From Rhodospirillaceae bacterium BRH_c57 (lineage in GTDB: Bacteria; Pseudomonadota; Alphaproteobacteria; Rhodospirillales; Rhodospirillaceae): DNA of 55,371 nucleotides. Both the position numbers and the translations under genes were made by a program. The stretch's first letter is position 1. Each line of letters starts with the position of its first letter. The notes beneath the pieces were generated by a model. The model was not told the DNA's origin. It saw only the letters and a list, made by a program, of their open reading frames with translations, and ran no database searches. Below, piece by piece: positions 1 to 7,567 of the stretch. Location: assembly GCA_000961745.1 (NCBI GenBank), contig LAEA01000057.1, positions 1 through 55,371 of the forward strand, in the 5' to 3' direction.

Positions 1-121
1 GGCCGGCAGTTGCCCATTCGTGCGCAGCGACCTCCGCACAAAGCGTTGCCCTGCCCTCTTTTATTGAGGCCGGAGGCAATCCAGATCACCTCTGAAAAGA
101 AGTGACTCCGGAGGTGACGCC

Positions 122-406
122 ATGCTGACCATTGACGACTGCATCGCCCTGAGCGAATTGACCGAGAACGAGATCGACGCCATCGCCCTGCACGAAAACC
201 TCACCGAAATGGCGGCCCTTGAACTTGGCAACTACCTGCTGCACCTGCCCAACGGCGAGCGGGCGATTCGCCGGATCATCCTGGACGACATCGAACGGGC
301 GCAGGAACATAGAAACCATGTGAATAGCGCCAAGCTCAAGCTGGTCCTCAAGGCGTTCATCAGCACGCATCCGGCGGCCTCGGTCCGCGCCGTAGAACGC
401 GACTGA
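122..406 (+). CDS. Small conserved-looking hypothetical protein (94 aa)
   Basis: Acidic, predicted mostly helical cytoplasmic protein with no signal peptide or membrane segment. The ATG follows a strong ribosome-binding site (GGAGGTG, 6 nt upstream). The N-terminus (MLTIDDCIALSELTENEIDAI) and the EMAALELGNYL segment look like those of short alphaproteobacterial proteins of unknown function, recalled from memory only. It ends 14 nt before cbpA on the same strand and may be co-transcribed with it, which would place it near protein quality control, but that is context only. I do not recognise a function. Bases 1-121 upstream show no convincing gene; an open stretch from base 3 to a TGA at 93-95 lacks the GC3 bias seen elsewhere. 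Confidence 0.75.
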   Translation: MLTIDDCIALSELTENEIDAIALHENLTEMAALELGNYLLHLPNGERAIRRIILDDIERAQEHRNHVNSAKLKLVLKAFISTHPAASVRAVERD

Positions 407-420
407 GTTGGGAGACGCCG

Positions 421-1344
421 GTGGCCGACGACCCTTACAAGATCCTCGGCATCGCCAAGGACGCGTCAACCGACCAGATCCGCAAGGCGTACCGCACGCT
501 TGCCAAAAAACTTCACCCGGACCTCAATCCGGGCGACCCGACCGCAGCGGAGCGGTTTCGTGAGATTCAGGCGGCCCATGCCATCCTGAGCGACCCGGAC
601 AAGCGCGCCCGCTTTGACCGGGGGGAAATCGACATGGCCGGCACCGAACGGCCACAGCACCGGTACTACCGCGACTATGCGGGGGCCGAGGATGCCGGGC
701 GCTATCACACCACGGCCGGGTTCGAGGACTTTTCCGACATCTTCAGCGACCTGTTCGCACGCCGCGCCGGAGGAACAGCAGAAGGCGCCGGCCTGCGCAT
801 GCGGGGGCAGGACGTTTCCTATACGCTGGAGATCGACTTCACCGACGCGGTCAAGGGCGGCACCCGGCGGATCACCCTGGCTGACGGTCACTCCATCGAC
901 CTGCACCTGCCCCAGGGCGTCGACGACGGCGAGGTCCTGCGGCTGAAAGGCAAGGGGATGCCGGGGTTGGGCGGCGGCCCGCCCGGCGACGCCCTGGTCA
1001 GGATCACGGTGCGCCCCCACCCGCTGTTCCGGCGCGACGGCCTGGACATCCTGCTGGACCTGCCGATCACCGTGGACGAGGCCGTCCTGGGCGGCAAGGT
1101 GGAGACGCCGACCGTGTGGGGCCGCGTCGTCTTGACTATCCCCGAGAACGCCAGCAGCGGTCAGGTCCTGCGCATTCGCGGCAAGGGCATCCGCCGGGCA
1201 GGCGATAAAAAGGCGGGTGATCAGTTGGTCAGCCTGAAAATCGTGCTGCCCGACACGCCTGACCCGGACCTCAAGCGATTCATGGAGGACTGGCGCGGAC
1301 GCCACGCCCACGACCCCCGCGCCCGAATGAGGGCCACATCATGA
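421..1344 (+). CDS. cbpA: CbpA-type DnaJ co-chaperone (J domain + DnaJ C-terminal domain)
   Basis: Class-B J-domain co-chaperone that stimulates the DnaK ATPase and delivers clients. The J domain spans about residues 1-68 with the HPD motif at 32-34. There is no Cys-rich zinc-finger region, and the DnaJ C-terminal substrate-binding domains occupy roughly 125-300, so it resembles CbpA rather than DnaJ. The 307-residue length fits CbpA. The start is GTG at 421, preceded by GGGAG at 6 nt spacing. Its stop overlaps the start of the next gene (ATGA at 1341-1344), and that gene encodes a CbpM-like modulator, which supports the cbpA assignment. Confidence 0.93.
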   Translation: MADDPYKILGIAKDASTDQIRKAYRTLAKKLHPDLNPGDPTAAERFREIQAAHAILSDPDKRARFDRGEIDMAGTERPQHRYYRDYAGAEDAGRYHTTAGFEDFSDIFSDLFARRAGGTAEGAGLRMRGQDVSYTLEIDFTDAVKGGTRRITLADGHSIDLHLPQGVDDGEVLRLKGKGMPGLGGGPPGDALVRITVRPHPLFRRDGLDILLDLPITVDEAVLGGKVETPTVWGRVVLTIPENASSGQVLRIRGKGIRRAGDKKAGDQLVSLKIVLPDTPDPDLKRFMEDWRGRHAHDPRARMRATS

Positions 1345-1679
1345 GATACACCGAAAACGAAGTGGTGGCCGCCGTCGAGCACCTGACGGTGACCCGCCTT
1401 CACGCCTGGGTGGACAGCGGCTGCGTGCGTCCGGGGGCAACGGCAGCCTTCACCGAAACCGACATGGCCCGCCTGCGCCTGCTGTGCACGCTGGCCGACG
1501 ACCTGGGCGTCGATGACGAGTCCATCCCCCTGGTGCTGTCCCTGATCGACCAGATCCACGGCCTGCGCGGTGCCCTGCGCGACCTGACCGGGGCGGTCAA
1601 CCAGGAGGCCCCGGAAGTGCGCCAGCGCATCGCGGACGCTTTTCGCGCCGCTGGCGCCGGCCATGGGGCAGCCGAGTAA
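1341..1679 (+). CDS. cbpM: CbpM-like chaperone modulator
   Basis: A 112-residue protein overlapping the cbpA stop by four bases. The N-terminal part (YTENEVVAAVEHLTVTRLHAWV) and the central helical segment with an LDQIHGLRGALRDL-like motif fit the CbpM family, which resembles a MerR-type winged helix and binds the CbpA J domain to restrain it. In enterobacteria cbpA and cbpM form the same two-gene arrangement. The gene ends a few bases before the convergent PG-binding gene, whose stop lies at 1686, so the two share a very short convergent junction. A free-standing MerR regulator is less likely given the context. Confidence 0.85.
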   Translation: MRYTENEVVAAVEHLTVTRLHAWVDSGCVRPGATAAFTETDMARLRLLCTLADDLGVDDESIPLVLSLIDQIHGLRGALRDLTGAVNQEAPEVRQRIADAFRAAGAGHGAAE

Positions 1680-1685
1680 GCGGCC

Positions 1686-2612
1686 TTATTGTGTCTGGCC
1701 CTCCTGACTATCGCCGCCGCCGAGTTCCTGAAGCGCCCGCTCGCCAAGCTGGCGGAAGATGTCCACCGGCTCTTCGGGGGCCTCTGCCTGGGCGGGCGTC
1801 GCGGCATCGGCCTGCTGAAGATCGGCCAACAGATCGCGCGAAGCCTGCCCCGTCTGCGGAAGCCCCCGTTCGGTCTGGTATTCGGCAATGGCATTGGCCG
1901 TGGGCTGGTCCACCCGTCCATTGATCGGCCCGACGGTGTAGCCCCGGTTATGCAGGCGCACCTGAATTTCCCGGATGACCTCGGCATCGGTCATTTCGGA
2001 CGACGCCTCGCCGCTCGTCTCGATCAGGGCCAGGAGTTCCGGCGTCGGCTGTCCGGTGGCCGGAAGGCCCTGGCGGCGCTGGAAGGTGCGGATGGCGGCA
2101 CGGGTGTCGGGATCCAGTTCGCCCGTCACCGCCTGGACCGGATAACCCTGATCGCGCAACGCCGCCTGCACGTCGGCGACAAGGTCGGCCGGCGGTGCCG
2201 TCTGGTCCTGCGCCTGTCTCACCGGGGGCTGTTGCCGTTGCCAGCCAGGCTCGCCCCACTGGCCCATACCCTGCTGGGGAGCCTGGGCGGTCAGGAACCC
2301 GCGCCGCTCCAGGATGCGGACGACCTGTGCGGAGGGGGCCCCCGTCACCCGCAGGCCCATGTCCTGCTGGAACGCGGTCAGCGCCCGCCGGGTCGACGGC
2401 CCCATGACACCATCCTTTGGACCAGGATCATACCCCGCAGCCTCCAACGCCCGTTGCAGATCCCCGACCGTGTACTGGGCGTTCTGCTGAACCCCATAGG
2501 GCCGGCTCGGCACGTCCAGTGCCTGCTGGGCCGTCGCGGGCCCGGTCACCGTCCCGGCCGAAATCAGACCGCCCGAAATCAGACAGAACGCGAAAAGCGA
2601 TGCACGCACCAT
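1686..2612 (-). CDS. Secreted protein with three PG_binding_1 domains
   Basis: Predicted exported, peptidoglycan-associated protein of 308 aa. I place the start at the ATG at 2612, because GGAGG lies 7 nt upstream and a signal peptide follows (MVRASLFAFCLISGG... to ATAQQ). The open frame continues 12 codons further upstream without such support. Three PG_binding_1 repeats are visible at about residues 48-102, 143-198 and 210-266, each with the pattern L..LGY..G..DG..G..T..A+..FQ. A Gln/Pro-rich linker separates the first two. There is no catalytic domain, so a binding or scaffolding role is likely. The gene lies 63 nt downstream of the HpaB/AbfD-family gene on the same strand. Confidence 0.88.
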   Translation of the reverse strand: MVRASLFAFCLISGGLISAGTVTGPATAQQALDVPSRPYGVQQNAQYTVGDLQRALEAAGYDPGPKDGVMGPSTRRALTAFQQDMGLRVTGAPSAQVVRILERRGFLTAQAPQQGMGQWGEPGWQRQQPPVRQAQDQTAPPADLVADVQAALRDQGYPVQAVTGELDPDTRAAIRTFQRRQGLPATGQPTPELLALIETSGEASSEMTDAEVIREIQVRLHNRGYTVGPINGRVDQPTANAIAEYQTERGLPQTGQASRDLLADLQQADAATPAQAEAPEEPVDIFRQLGERALQELGGGDSQEGQTQ

Positions 2613-2675
2613 GACGCAGCCTCCACTGACATCGGTTTCGAAACCCAACGGGGTGGAGGGCTGTGGAGTTGCGGG

Positions 2676-4214
2676 TTACTCCATGGTGTCGGGGACCGGA
2701 GCAGAAGGCGGGGCCGGAACATCGCACCCGGTAACGCAGCAACGACCGGGCTGCTTGGACACCCGCTGTCCCTCGTCCAGCACCCCACGGTCGAGCAGCC
2801 GTTCGACCACCTCGACCTTGTCCTGGACCGGATAGTTGCGCCAGATCTCCCGCTTCATGGCCTCGGGCGAGCCACCGCCGTGCAGCGAAATCATCGAGTA
2901 CCAACCGCCCTGGCTGGACGCCGTCAGGTCCTCGACCAGCCGCGCCACCTCCAGCCGCTGCGACGCCGGAATGTCCGGCCGCCCGGCCAGAACAGCGGCC
3001 AGCGAAGCCTGGGTTTCGGGATTGTGGTCCTCCTCCGGCCCCGGCAGCGCCACCACCAGACCGCCCGAAACGTAGTGGGCCAGCCGGTGCATGTCATAGA
3101 TCTGCGTGGCCAGCAGAAGCTTGCCGATGTTGGAGAACACCGCATCGGGCATGATCGACCCAGCTGGGTCCTTGAGCCCATAGACCGACGCCGCCACGCC
3201 ACAGGCGAAAAACCCCTCGACAATCTTGATAAGCTCGACCATGGCGTCGCGGATGTGGCCGTGCCGCCCGATGTCCAGACCATTGGCCTCAATCATCATG
3301 GCCCCCGCGCCGATCAGCAGATCCCCGAACCCGGCCCGCGCGCCGATGCACGAATGGCGGTGGTGGGTGGCGTAGCTGGTCGTCAGAAAGCCACCCTCCT
3401 CGACCTCGCCAGCCAGAAACACGCTGTCCCACGGCACGAACACGTCGTCGAAGATCACAACCCCGGTGGATTGCCCATATTTGGCCGAAAACTTGGCCGC
3501 AGCCTCGCCGGGACGACCGGCGGGACGGGCGACGATGGTCACCCCCTCGGCATCGATTGGCACGGCGCAGCACACGGCGAAGTCGGCGTCCTCGGGCGTC
3601 ATGGTGCGGCAGGGCATGACCAAGAATTCGTGCATGTACGGAGCGCCGGTCACGATGGCCTTGGTGCCCCGGATGACGATTCCGTCGGCCCGCCGCTCGG
3701 TGATATGCACGTAGACGTCCGGGTTATCCTGCGCGCCGGGCCGCCGGGAGCGGTCGCCCTTGGCGTCGGTCATGGCAACGCCGAGCGTCAAATCCTCGTC
3801 CTGCACGCGATGCAGATAGGTCAGGAACCGCTGGTGATAGTCGGTTCCGTGGGCGTCGTCGGTCCGCTTGGTCGCCTGGAAGATGCCATTGAGCGCGTCG
3901 TGCGACAGGTACCGCTGAGCGCAGCCGGACTCGCGGCAGACCAAACGCACCGCCTCCAGCTTGTACAGCAGGTCGGTCGAGGTCTCGTTGATGTGCAACA
4001 TGCGGTTGACCGTGGCGCCGGACGTGCTCTGCCGCGCCGTCATCACCTGGACGTGTTCGGGCATCAGGGCGAAGTCGTAGGTGACCGCCACGGCGGCAAT
4101 GCCGGGCGCGAGGCTGGGCTCGTCCGCCACGCTCTCGACCCGCCGGCCGTCAACGAACACGCGTGGGTTATAGCGGCGCAGGGAGTCCCGGTAGTCGGCC
4201 CCGGACATGAGCAT
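2676..4214 (-). CDS. 4-hydroxyphenylacetate 3-hydroxylase (HpaB) / 4-hydroxybutyryl-CoA dehydratase (AbfD) family protein
   Basis: A 512-residue member of the flavin-binding HpaB/AbfD family, recognised from GADYRDSLR near the N-terminus, TGAPYMHEFLVMP (about 189-201), the DDVFVPWD segment (256-263) and the THHRHSCIGARAGFGDLLIG region (283-302). AbfD binds a [4Fe-4S] cluster through three Cys and one His. Aligned by spacing, this protein keeps Cys98 and His285 but has Tyr102 and Ala292 at the other two positions. A radical dehydratase reaction is therefore doubtful, and a flavin monooxygenase or another acyl-CoA or aromatic reaction is possible. The start at 4214 is supported by GGAGG 7 nt upstream. 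A TetR regulator is divergently transcribed across a shared 102-bp region. The substrate is unknown. Confidence 0.85.
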   Translation of the reverse strand: MLMSGADYRDSLRRYNPRVFVDGRRVESVADEPSLAPGIAAVAVTYDFALMPEHVQVMTARQSTSGATVNRMLHINETSTDLLYKLEAVRLVCRESGCAQRYLSHDALNGIFQATKRTDDAHGTDYHQRFLTYLHRVQDEDLTLGVAMTDAKGDRSRRPGAQDNPDVYVHITERRADGIVIRGTKAIVTGAPYMHEFLVMPCRTMTPEDADFAVCCAVPIDAEGVTIVARPAGRPGEAAAKFSAKYGQSTGVVIFDDVFVPWDSVFLAGEVEEGGFLTTSYATHHRHSCIGARAGFGDLLIGAGAMMIEANGLDIGRHGHIRDAMVELIKIVEGFFACGVAASVYGLKDPAGSIMPDAVFSNIGKLLLATQIYDMHRLAHYVSGGLVVALPGPEEDHNPETQASLAAVLAGRPDIPASQRLEVARLVEDLTASSQGGWYSMISLHGGGSPEAMKREIWRNYPVQDKVEVVERLLDRGVLDEGQRVSKQPGRCCVTGCDVPAPPSAPVPDTME

Positions 4215-4234
4215 GGCGCATCCTCCATTTTCTT

Positions 4235-4256
4235 AGCGTTTTAAAAATCTAACGCT
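4235..4256. promoter_or_regulatory. Inverted repeat, candidate TetR operator
   Basis: AGCGTT (4235-4240) and AACGCT (4251-4256) form a perfect 6-bp inverted repeat with a 10-nt AT-rich spacer. It lies in the divergent region between the HpaB/AbfD-family gene and the TetR gene. Position and symmetry suit a TetR-family autorepressor site. This is inference; there is no family-specific consensus to compare with. Confidence 0.5.
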
Positions 4257-4316
4257 GTTCAAATTTCCAGTCAATGGGGTTGCCCGGCGCGAAAACGGCG
4301 GTATGCTTCGTTGGCC

Positions 4317-4940
4317 ATGACAGAACCCCGCACCACCCGCCAGGACGCCGTAAAGGCCCTCAAACGCGAGTTGATCCTCGACGCCGCCCGCCAGGTGTTC
4401 GAGGTCGAGGGGCTAGAGGGCGCCAGCATCCGCGCCATCGCGCGGCAGGCCGGTTACACGGCGGGCGCCATCTATTTCCATTTCCCCAGCAAAGAAGCGA
4501 TCTATGGCGCCGTCCTCGACGAGTCCCTGGACCGCCTGAACGCCGCCGTCCGCGATGCCGTCGCCACGGCGCCAGACACCCCGCCCGACCGTCTGCGCGC
4601 CGCCGCCCTGACCTTCTTTGCGTTCTACGCCCGCAACCCGCGCGACCTGGACCTGGGGTTCTATCTGTTCCGGGGGGGATTGCAGCCGCGCGGGCTGACC
4701 GACACCCTGGACGCCGCCCTGAACGAAAAACTGGCCGCCAGCCTCGCCCCCATCGGAGCCGCGCTGGCCGACATGGGATTTGACGATGCCGCCTGCCGCG
4801 CCGTCACCGCCGACACCTTCGGCCATGCCGTCGGCCTGCTGACCCTGCACCACACCGGCCGCATCCGCATGTTCGGCTGTTCAGCGGACGACCTGATGCG
4901 GGGGTATGTCGAGGCTTTGGTGGGGCGGTTGGCGGGGTAG
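4317..4940 (+). CDS. TetR/AcrR family transcriptional regulator
   Basis: A 207-residue regulator with a TetR-type helix-turn-helix near residues 34-62 (ASIRAIARQAGYTAGAIYFHF, then PSKEAIYGAVLDE), followed by an all-helical ligand-binding domain. The ATG at 4317 is preferred; an in-frame TTG lies two codons upstream at 4311, and neither has a clear ribosome-binding site. It is divergent from the HpaB/AbfD-family enzyme, so control of that enzyme and of itself is the simplest reading, with the palindrome at 4235-4256 as the likely site. The ligand is unknown. Confidence 0.9.
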   Translation: MTEPRTTRQDAVKALKRELILDAARQVFEVEGLEGASIRAIARQAGYTAGAIYFHFPSKEAIYGAVLDESLDRLNAAVRDAVATAPDTPPDRLRAAALTFFAFYARNPRDLDLGFYLFRGGLQPRGLTDTLDAALNEKLAASLAPIGAALADMGFDDAACRAVTADTFGHAVGLLTLHHTGRIRMFGCSADDLMRGYVEALVGRLAG

Positions 4941-4956
4941 GACGGTCGCACGGTTC

Positions 4957-5099
4957 TTCCGCTGGCGCGGACGGGCTCCCGCCCGAACCCGGCTGGAGCA
5001 AGCTCCAGACCTCTCTTGTTTTTCTTGAAGAAAAGAAAGGGGTGCGGGGTCCCCCCGCGCGGGTGTGGGCGGCAGCCCACCGTTCCACGCCCAGCGGAA
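4957..5099. repeat. Palindromic intergenic element with inverted ends (copy C)
   Basis: This fills the gap between the convergent tetR and SDR genes, starting 16 nt after one stop and ending 5 nt from the other. The left end, TTCCGCTGGCGCGGACGGGC, and the right end, ...CGCCCAGCGGAA, are inverted relative to each other. The interior holds stacked palindromes: CTGGAGC-AA-GCTCCAG (4993-5008), TTTTCTT-G-AAGAAAA (5020-5034) and GTGGGC-GGCA-GCCCAC (about 5065-5080). The left end recurs, inverted, at 8854-8874. It may act as a bidirectional transcription terminator. It carries no coding region. Confidence 0.7.
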
Positions 5100-5103
5100 A
5101 ACC

Positions 5104-5862
5104 TTAAAAATGCGACAGATACCCGCCATCCACGGCCAGCGTGTGGCCGGTGATATAGGACGCGGCGGGAGAGGCCAGGAACACCACGGCGCCGGCGATC
5201 TCCTCGGGCCGTCCCCAGCGGCCGAGGCAGGTGCGTTTGCTCAGCCAGTCGGCGATGGCGGGGTCTTCGGCCATGGCGGCGTTGGCCTCGGTGGCAAAGT
5301 AACCGGGGGCGACGGCGTTCACGGTGATGCCCCTGCCGCCCAGATCGGCCGCCAAGGCGCGGGTCAGGGCGTCCAGGCCGCCCTTGGCCGCCGTGTAGAT
5401 CGGGTCGCCCGCCCGCGCGAGGGGACCGGCGATGGAGGTGATATTGATGATGCGCCCACCGCCGGTCATTAATGGAGCGGCCCGCCGGGCCAGGGCGAGC
5501 GGCGCCACCAGATCAATCTCCAGCACCCGCCGCACGGCCGCCAGATCAACCTCGAACAGCCCCCGGCGGTCGCGCAATGCGGCGTTGTTGACCAGAATGT
5601 CGAGTCGCCCGAAGCGTTGCCCGATGTCGGCAAAGGCGGCCTCGACCGCCGCTTCGTCGCCGACGTCAAAGGCCAACGGCGCGGCTTCGTATCCGGCAGC
5701 CTTCAGGGCCTGGGCCGCATCCTCCAGCTTACCGGAGTCGCGCCCGTTGAGGAGGACGCGCGCCCCGGCCACGGCCAGCGCCCGCGCGATCTCCAGGCCC
5801 AGGCCCTGCCCGGCGCCGGTGACCAGCGCAACCTTGTTGCTCAGCGAAAAGACAAAAGACAT
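5104..5862 (-). CDS. SDR family oxidoreductase, gluconate 5-dehydrogenase-like
   Basis: Classical short-chain dehydrogenase/reductase of 252 aa. The Rossmann motif TGAGQGLG lies at residues 15-22, NNA at 92-94, catalytic Ser143 in NITSIAG, and Tyr156/Lys160 in the YTAAK motif. The LLNGRD segment at 37-42 and the C-terminal GRWGRPEEIAGAVVFLAS and ITGHTLAVDGGY segments resemble gluconate 5-dehydrogenases, but substrate specificity cannot be read from sequence. I chose the ATG at 5862 because it gives a normal SDR N-terminus (MSFVFSLSNKVALVTG); the frame is open 21 codons further upstream. NAD(P) preference is not assigned; the residue after beta-2 is Arg41-Asp42. Confidence 0.9.
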   Translation of the reverse strand: MSFVFSLSNKVALVTGAGQGLGLEIARALAVAGARVLLNGRDSGKLEDAAQALKAAGYEAAPLAFDVGDEAAVEAAFADIGQRFGRLDILVNNAALRDRRGLFEVDLAAVRRVLEIDLVAPLALARRAAPLMTGGGRIINITSIAGPLARAGDPIYTAAKGGLDALTRALAADLGGRGITVNAVAPGYFATEANAAMAEDPAIADWLSKRTCLGRWGRPEEIAGAVVFLASPAASYITGHTLAVDGGYLSHF

Positions 5863-5934
5863 GCCGCGCACCTGTCCCAAGGCCATCCCAAAGCACAGTG
5901 TGCCGCCATCCTGCCGCCGAGACAACCGCCGGGG

Positions 5935-6969
5935 TTATGTCGGAATGCTGTCGTTAGTGTGGAACAAGACCTCCAGTCCGTCGCCATAGCTCAGGTAGAA
6001 CGCCGCCCCCTGCTTGCGTAGGGTGCCCTGGCTGCCGTCGGGGGCCGTCTTGTCGATGGCGGTGTTGCCGGCGCAGTCCTGACACTTCCAATAGTATCCG
6101 AACTTGCCGAACTTGATAAACAGGCGTGGCGAGGCGCACTTCTTGCAGACAGGCCCGGCAGGAGGTTCGGGCGCAGGCGTTGGGGCAGGTGTCGGCGCGG
6201 ATGTTGGGGCCGGTGTTGGAGCTGGGGGGATAGCGGCTTTCGCTACACCAAATCCCCAAGGATCCTGGGTAGGTACGGCATTACCCGATCCCTTCTTAAG
6301 CGCCGAGTGGGTATCCTCCGCCAGAAGCAGATTGATAACGCGCTCCAACTCCTCTGGGCGAACGGACGGGCGAACATCATTTGCTTTGCCGAAAAGCAGC
6401 GTGCCCAGGCCAGCGGCCTTTCGTTGCCGTCCAAGAATCGCTTCAACGCTTTCCGTCACCTGATCCGCCTTCATGGCTTCAGACGCCAATTCCTTTCCGC
6501 CCCGCTCAATAATTCCGTTGTCCGATACAGCAACCAGGACCTGCATATCGAAATTCTTAAAGCCAGCCTGAACAAACCCCGCCAGCACCTTGTCGCGCAA
6601 ACTGGCCCGCCGCTTTTGAAGATAACTCCGCAGGAACTCCGCCTGCTGCCGGGCCTGGATGATCGGCGATGGCATCCCGCGCCACTGGCCGTCCCACCAG
6701 CGGGCCCATTCGCCACGCGTGTTGACCTTGACCTTCTGCGTCACCGACTTGCTTTCGATCAGCACCGCGCCGGCCACGTGCAGGACCAGGTGGTCGATCT
6801 GCGCCGCGTCGCCGTCCTCGACCAAGCGCAGGTCGTTGATGACGAACACGTCCGGGGTGTCGCCAAAGGCCCGCCGCAAGTAGAACGCCATTTGCCTTTC
6901 GGCTGCATCTCCGGCAGCCTGAAGCTTGTCGCCGCCCTTGCGTTCCGGCGGCTCCTTGAGAACCGTCAC
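5935..6969 (-). CDS. NERD-domain protein with C-terminal zinc ribbon
   Basis: A 344-residue protein with an N-terminal NERD (nuclease-related) domain at about residues 20-135. Asp59, Glu72 and Lys74 (IDH, then ESK) sit in the restriction-endonuclease-like D...ExK arrangement. A Pro-Ala-Thr low-complexity linker spans 247-270. A four-Cys zinc ribbon follows (Cys275, Cys278, Cys296, Cys299), resembling the C-terminal ribbons of topoisomerase I. The start is GTG at 6969 with AGGGGGA just upstream. Nuclease activity is plausible but not shown. It lies 73 nt upstream of the SDR gene on the same strand and is divergent from the GNAT gene. No helicase or other defence partner is adjacent. Confidence 0.85.
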   Translation of the reverse strand: MTVLKEPPERKGGDKLQAAGDAAERQMAFYLRRAFGDTPDVFVINDLRLVEDGDAAQIDHLVLHVAGAVLIESKSVTQKVKVNTRGEWARWWDGQWRGMPSPIIQARQQAEFLRSYLQKRRASLRDKVLAGFVQAGFKNFDMQVLVAVSDNGIIERGGKELASEAMKADQVTESVEAILGRQRKAAGLGTLLFGKANDVRPSVRPEELERVINLLLAEDTHSALKKGSGNAVPTQDPWGFGVAKAAIPPAPTPAPTSAPTPAPTPAPEPPAGPVCKKCASPRLFIKFGKFGYYWKCQDCAGNTAIDKTAPDGSQGTLRKQGAAFYLSYGDGLEVLFHTNDSIPT

Positions 6970-7021
6970 ATTTTCCCCCTGTCCCGACTACCCCCCACTG
7001 CTGCCAGTTTAGCCGCCATGG

Positions 7022-7540
7022 ATGAAGATGCGCAAGCCGTTCACCCTTTGCATGTTGAAAGACAACCCGGACGCCGTGGCCACCTGCGCCCGTTGGGAGC
7101 ATGAGGAATGGGGCCGCCCGCTGGCCGAGACTCTGCCCGACTTCGCCGCCGCGCAGACCGACCGGTTGCCGCTGACGGTGGTGGCGCTCGACGCCATGGG
7201 GAAACCAGCCGGAATGGTCAGTCTGTGGACGGACGACTGCCCGCTGCGGCCCGATCTCACCCCCTGGCTGGCATCGCTCTACGTCACGCCCGAGGCACGC
7301 GGCCAGGGCCTTGGCGGTGCGCTGCTGGCACGGGCCGAAGCCGAGGCTCGGCGGCTGGGCATCCCCCGCCTGCACCTGATGACCCAGCATTCCGAAGCCC
7401 ACTACCGCACCCACGGCTGGCACACCTTCGACCGCATCGACGGCCCCGGTTCGATGCGCGGGGCCGTCCTGATGCGCAAGGACTTTCAACCCCATGCCGC
7501 CGTCGCGCGTAATCGGTATGGGGCGCTTGCGTCGCCTTGA
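7022..7540 (+). CDS. GNAT family N-acetyltransferase
   Basis: A 172-residue acetyltransferase with GNAT motif A at about residues 91-118 (LYVTPEARGQGLGGALLARA), containing the acetyl-CoA pyrophosphate-binding RGQGLG. The later HYRTHGWHTFDR segment fits motif B. The substrate is not predictable. The start at 7022 has no clear ribosome-binding site, and the ATG two codons later is an alternative. It is divergent from the NERD gene across about 50 nt and lies 27 nt upstream of the MscS gene on the same strand. Confidence 0.88.
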   Translation: MKMRKPFTLCMLKDNPDAVATCARWEHEEWGRPLAETLPDFAAAQTDRLPLTVVALDAMGKPAGMVSLWTDDCPLRPDLTPWLASLYVTPEARGQGLGGALLARAEAEARRLGIPRLHLMTQHSEAHYRTHGWHTFDRIDGPGSMRGAVLMRKDFQPHAAVARNRYGALASP

Positions 7541-7567
7541 CGTCGTGAACAGCGTAATGAGGACAGG

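Noticed and set aside
3-95. An open frame at the left edge as the end of an upstream gene.
   Set aside because: Third-position GC is only about half, and no motif can be read in 30 codons, so I treat bases 1-121 as intergenic.
1689-4244. An 851-codon frame antisense to the PG-binding and AbfD/HpaB-family genes.
   Set aside because: It spans two well-supported genes on the other strand and shows no domain or ribosome-binding site.
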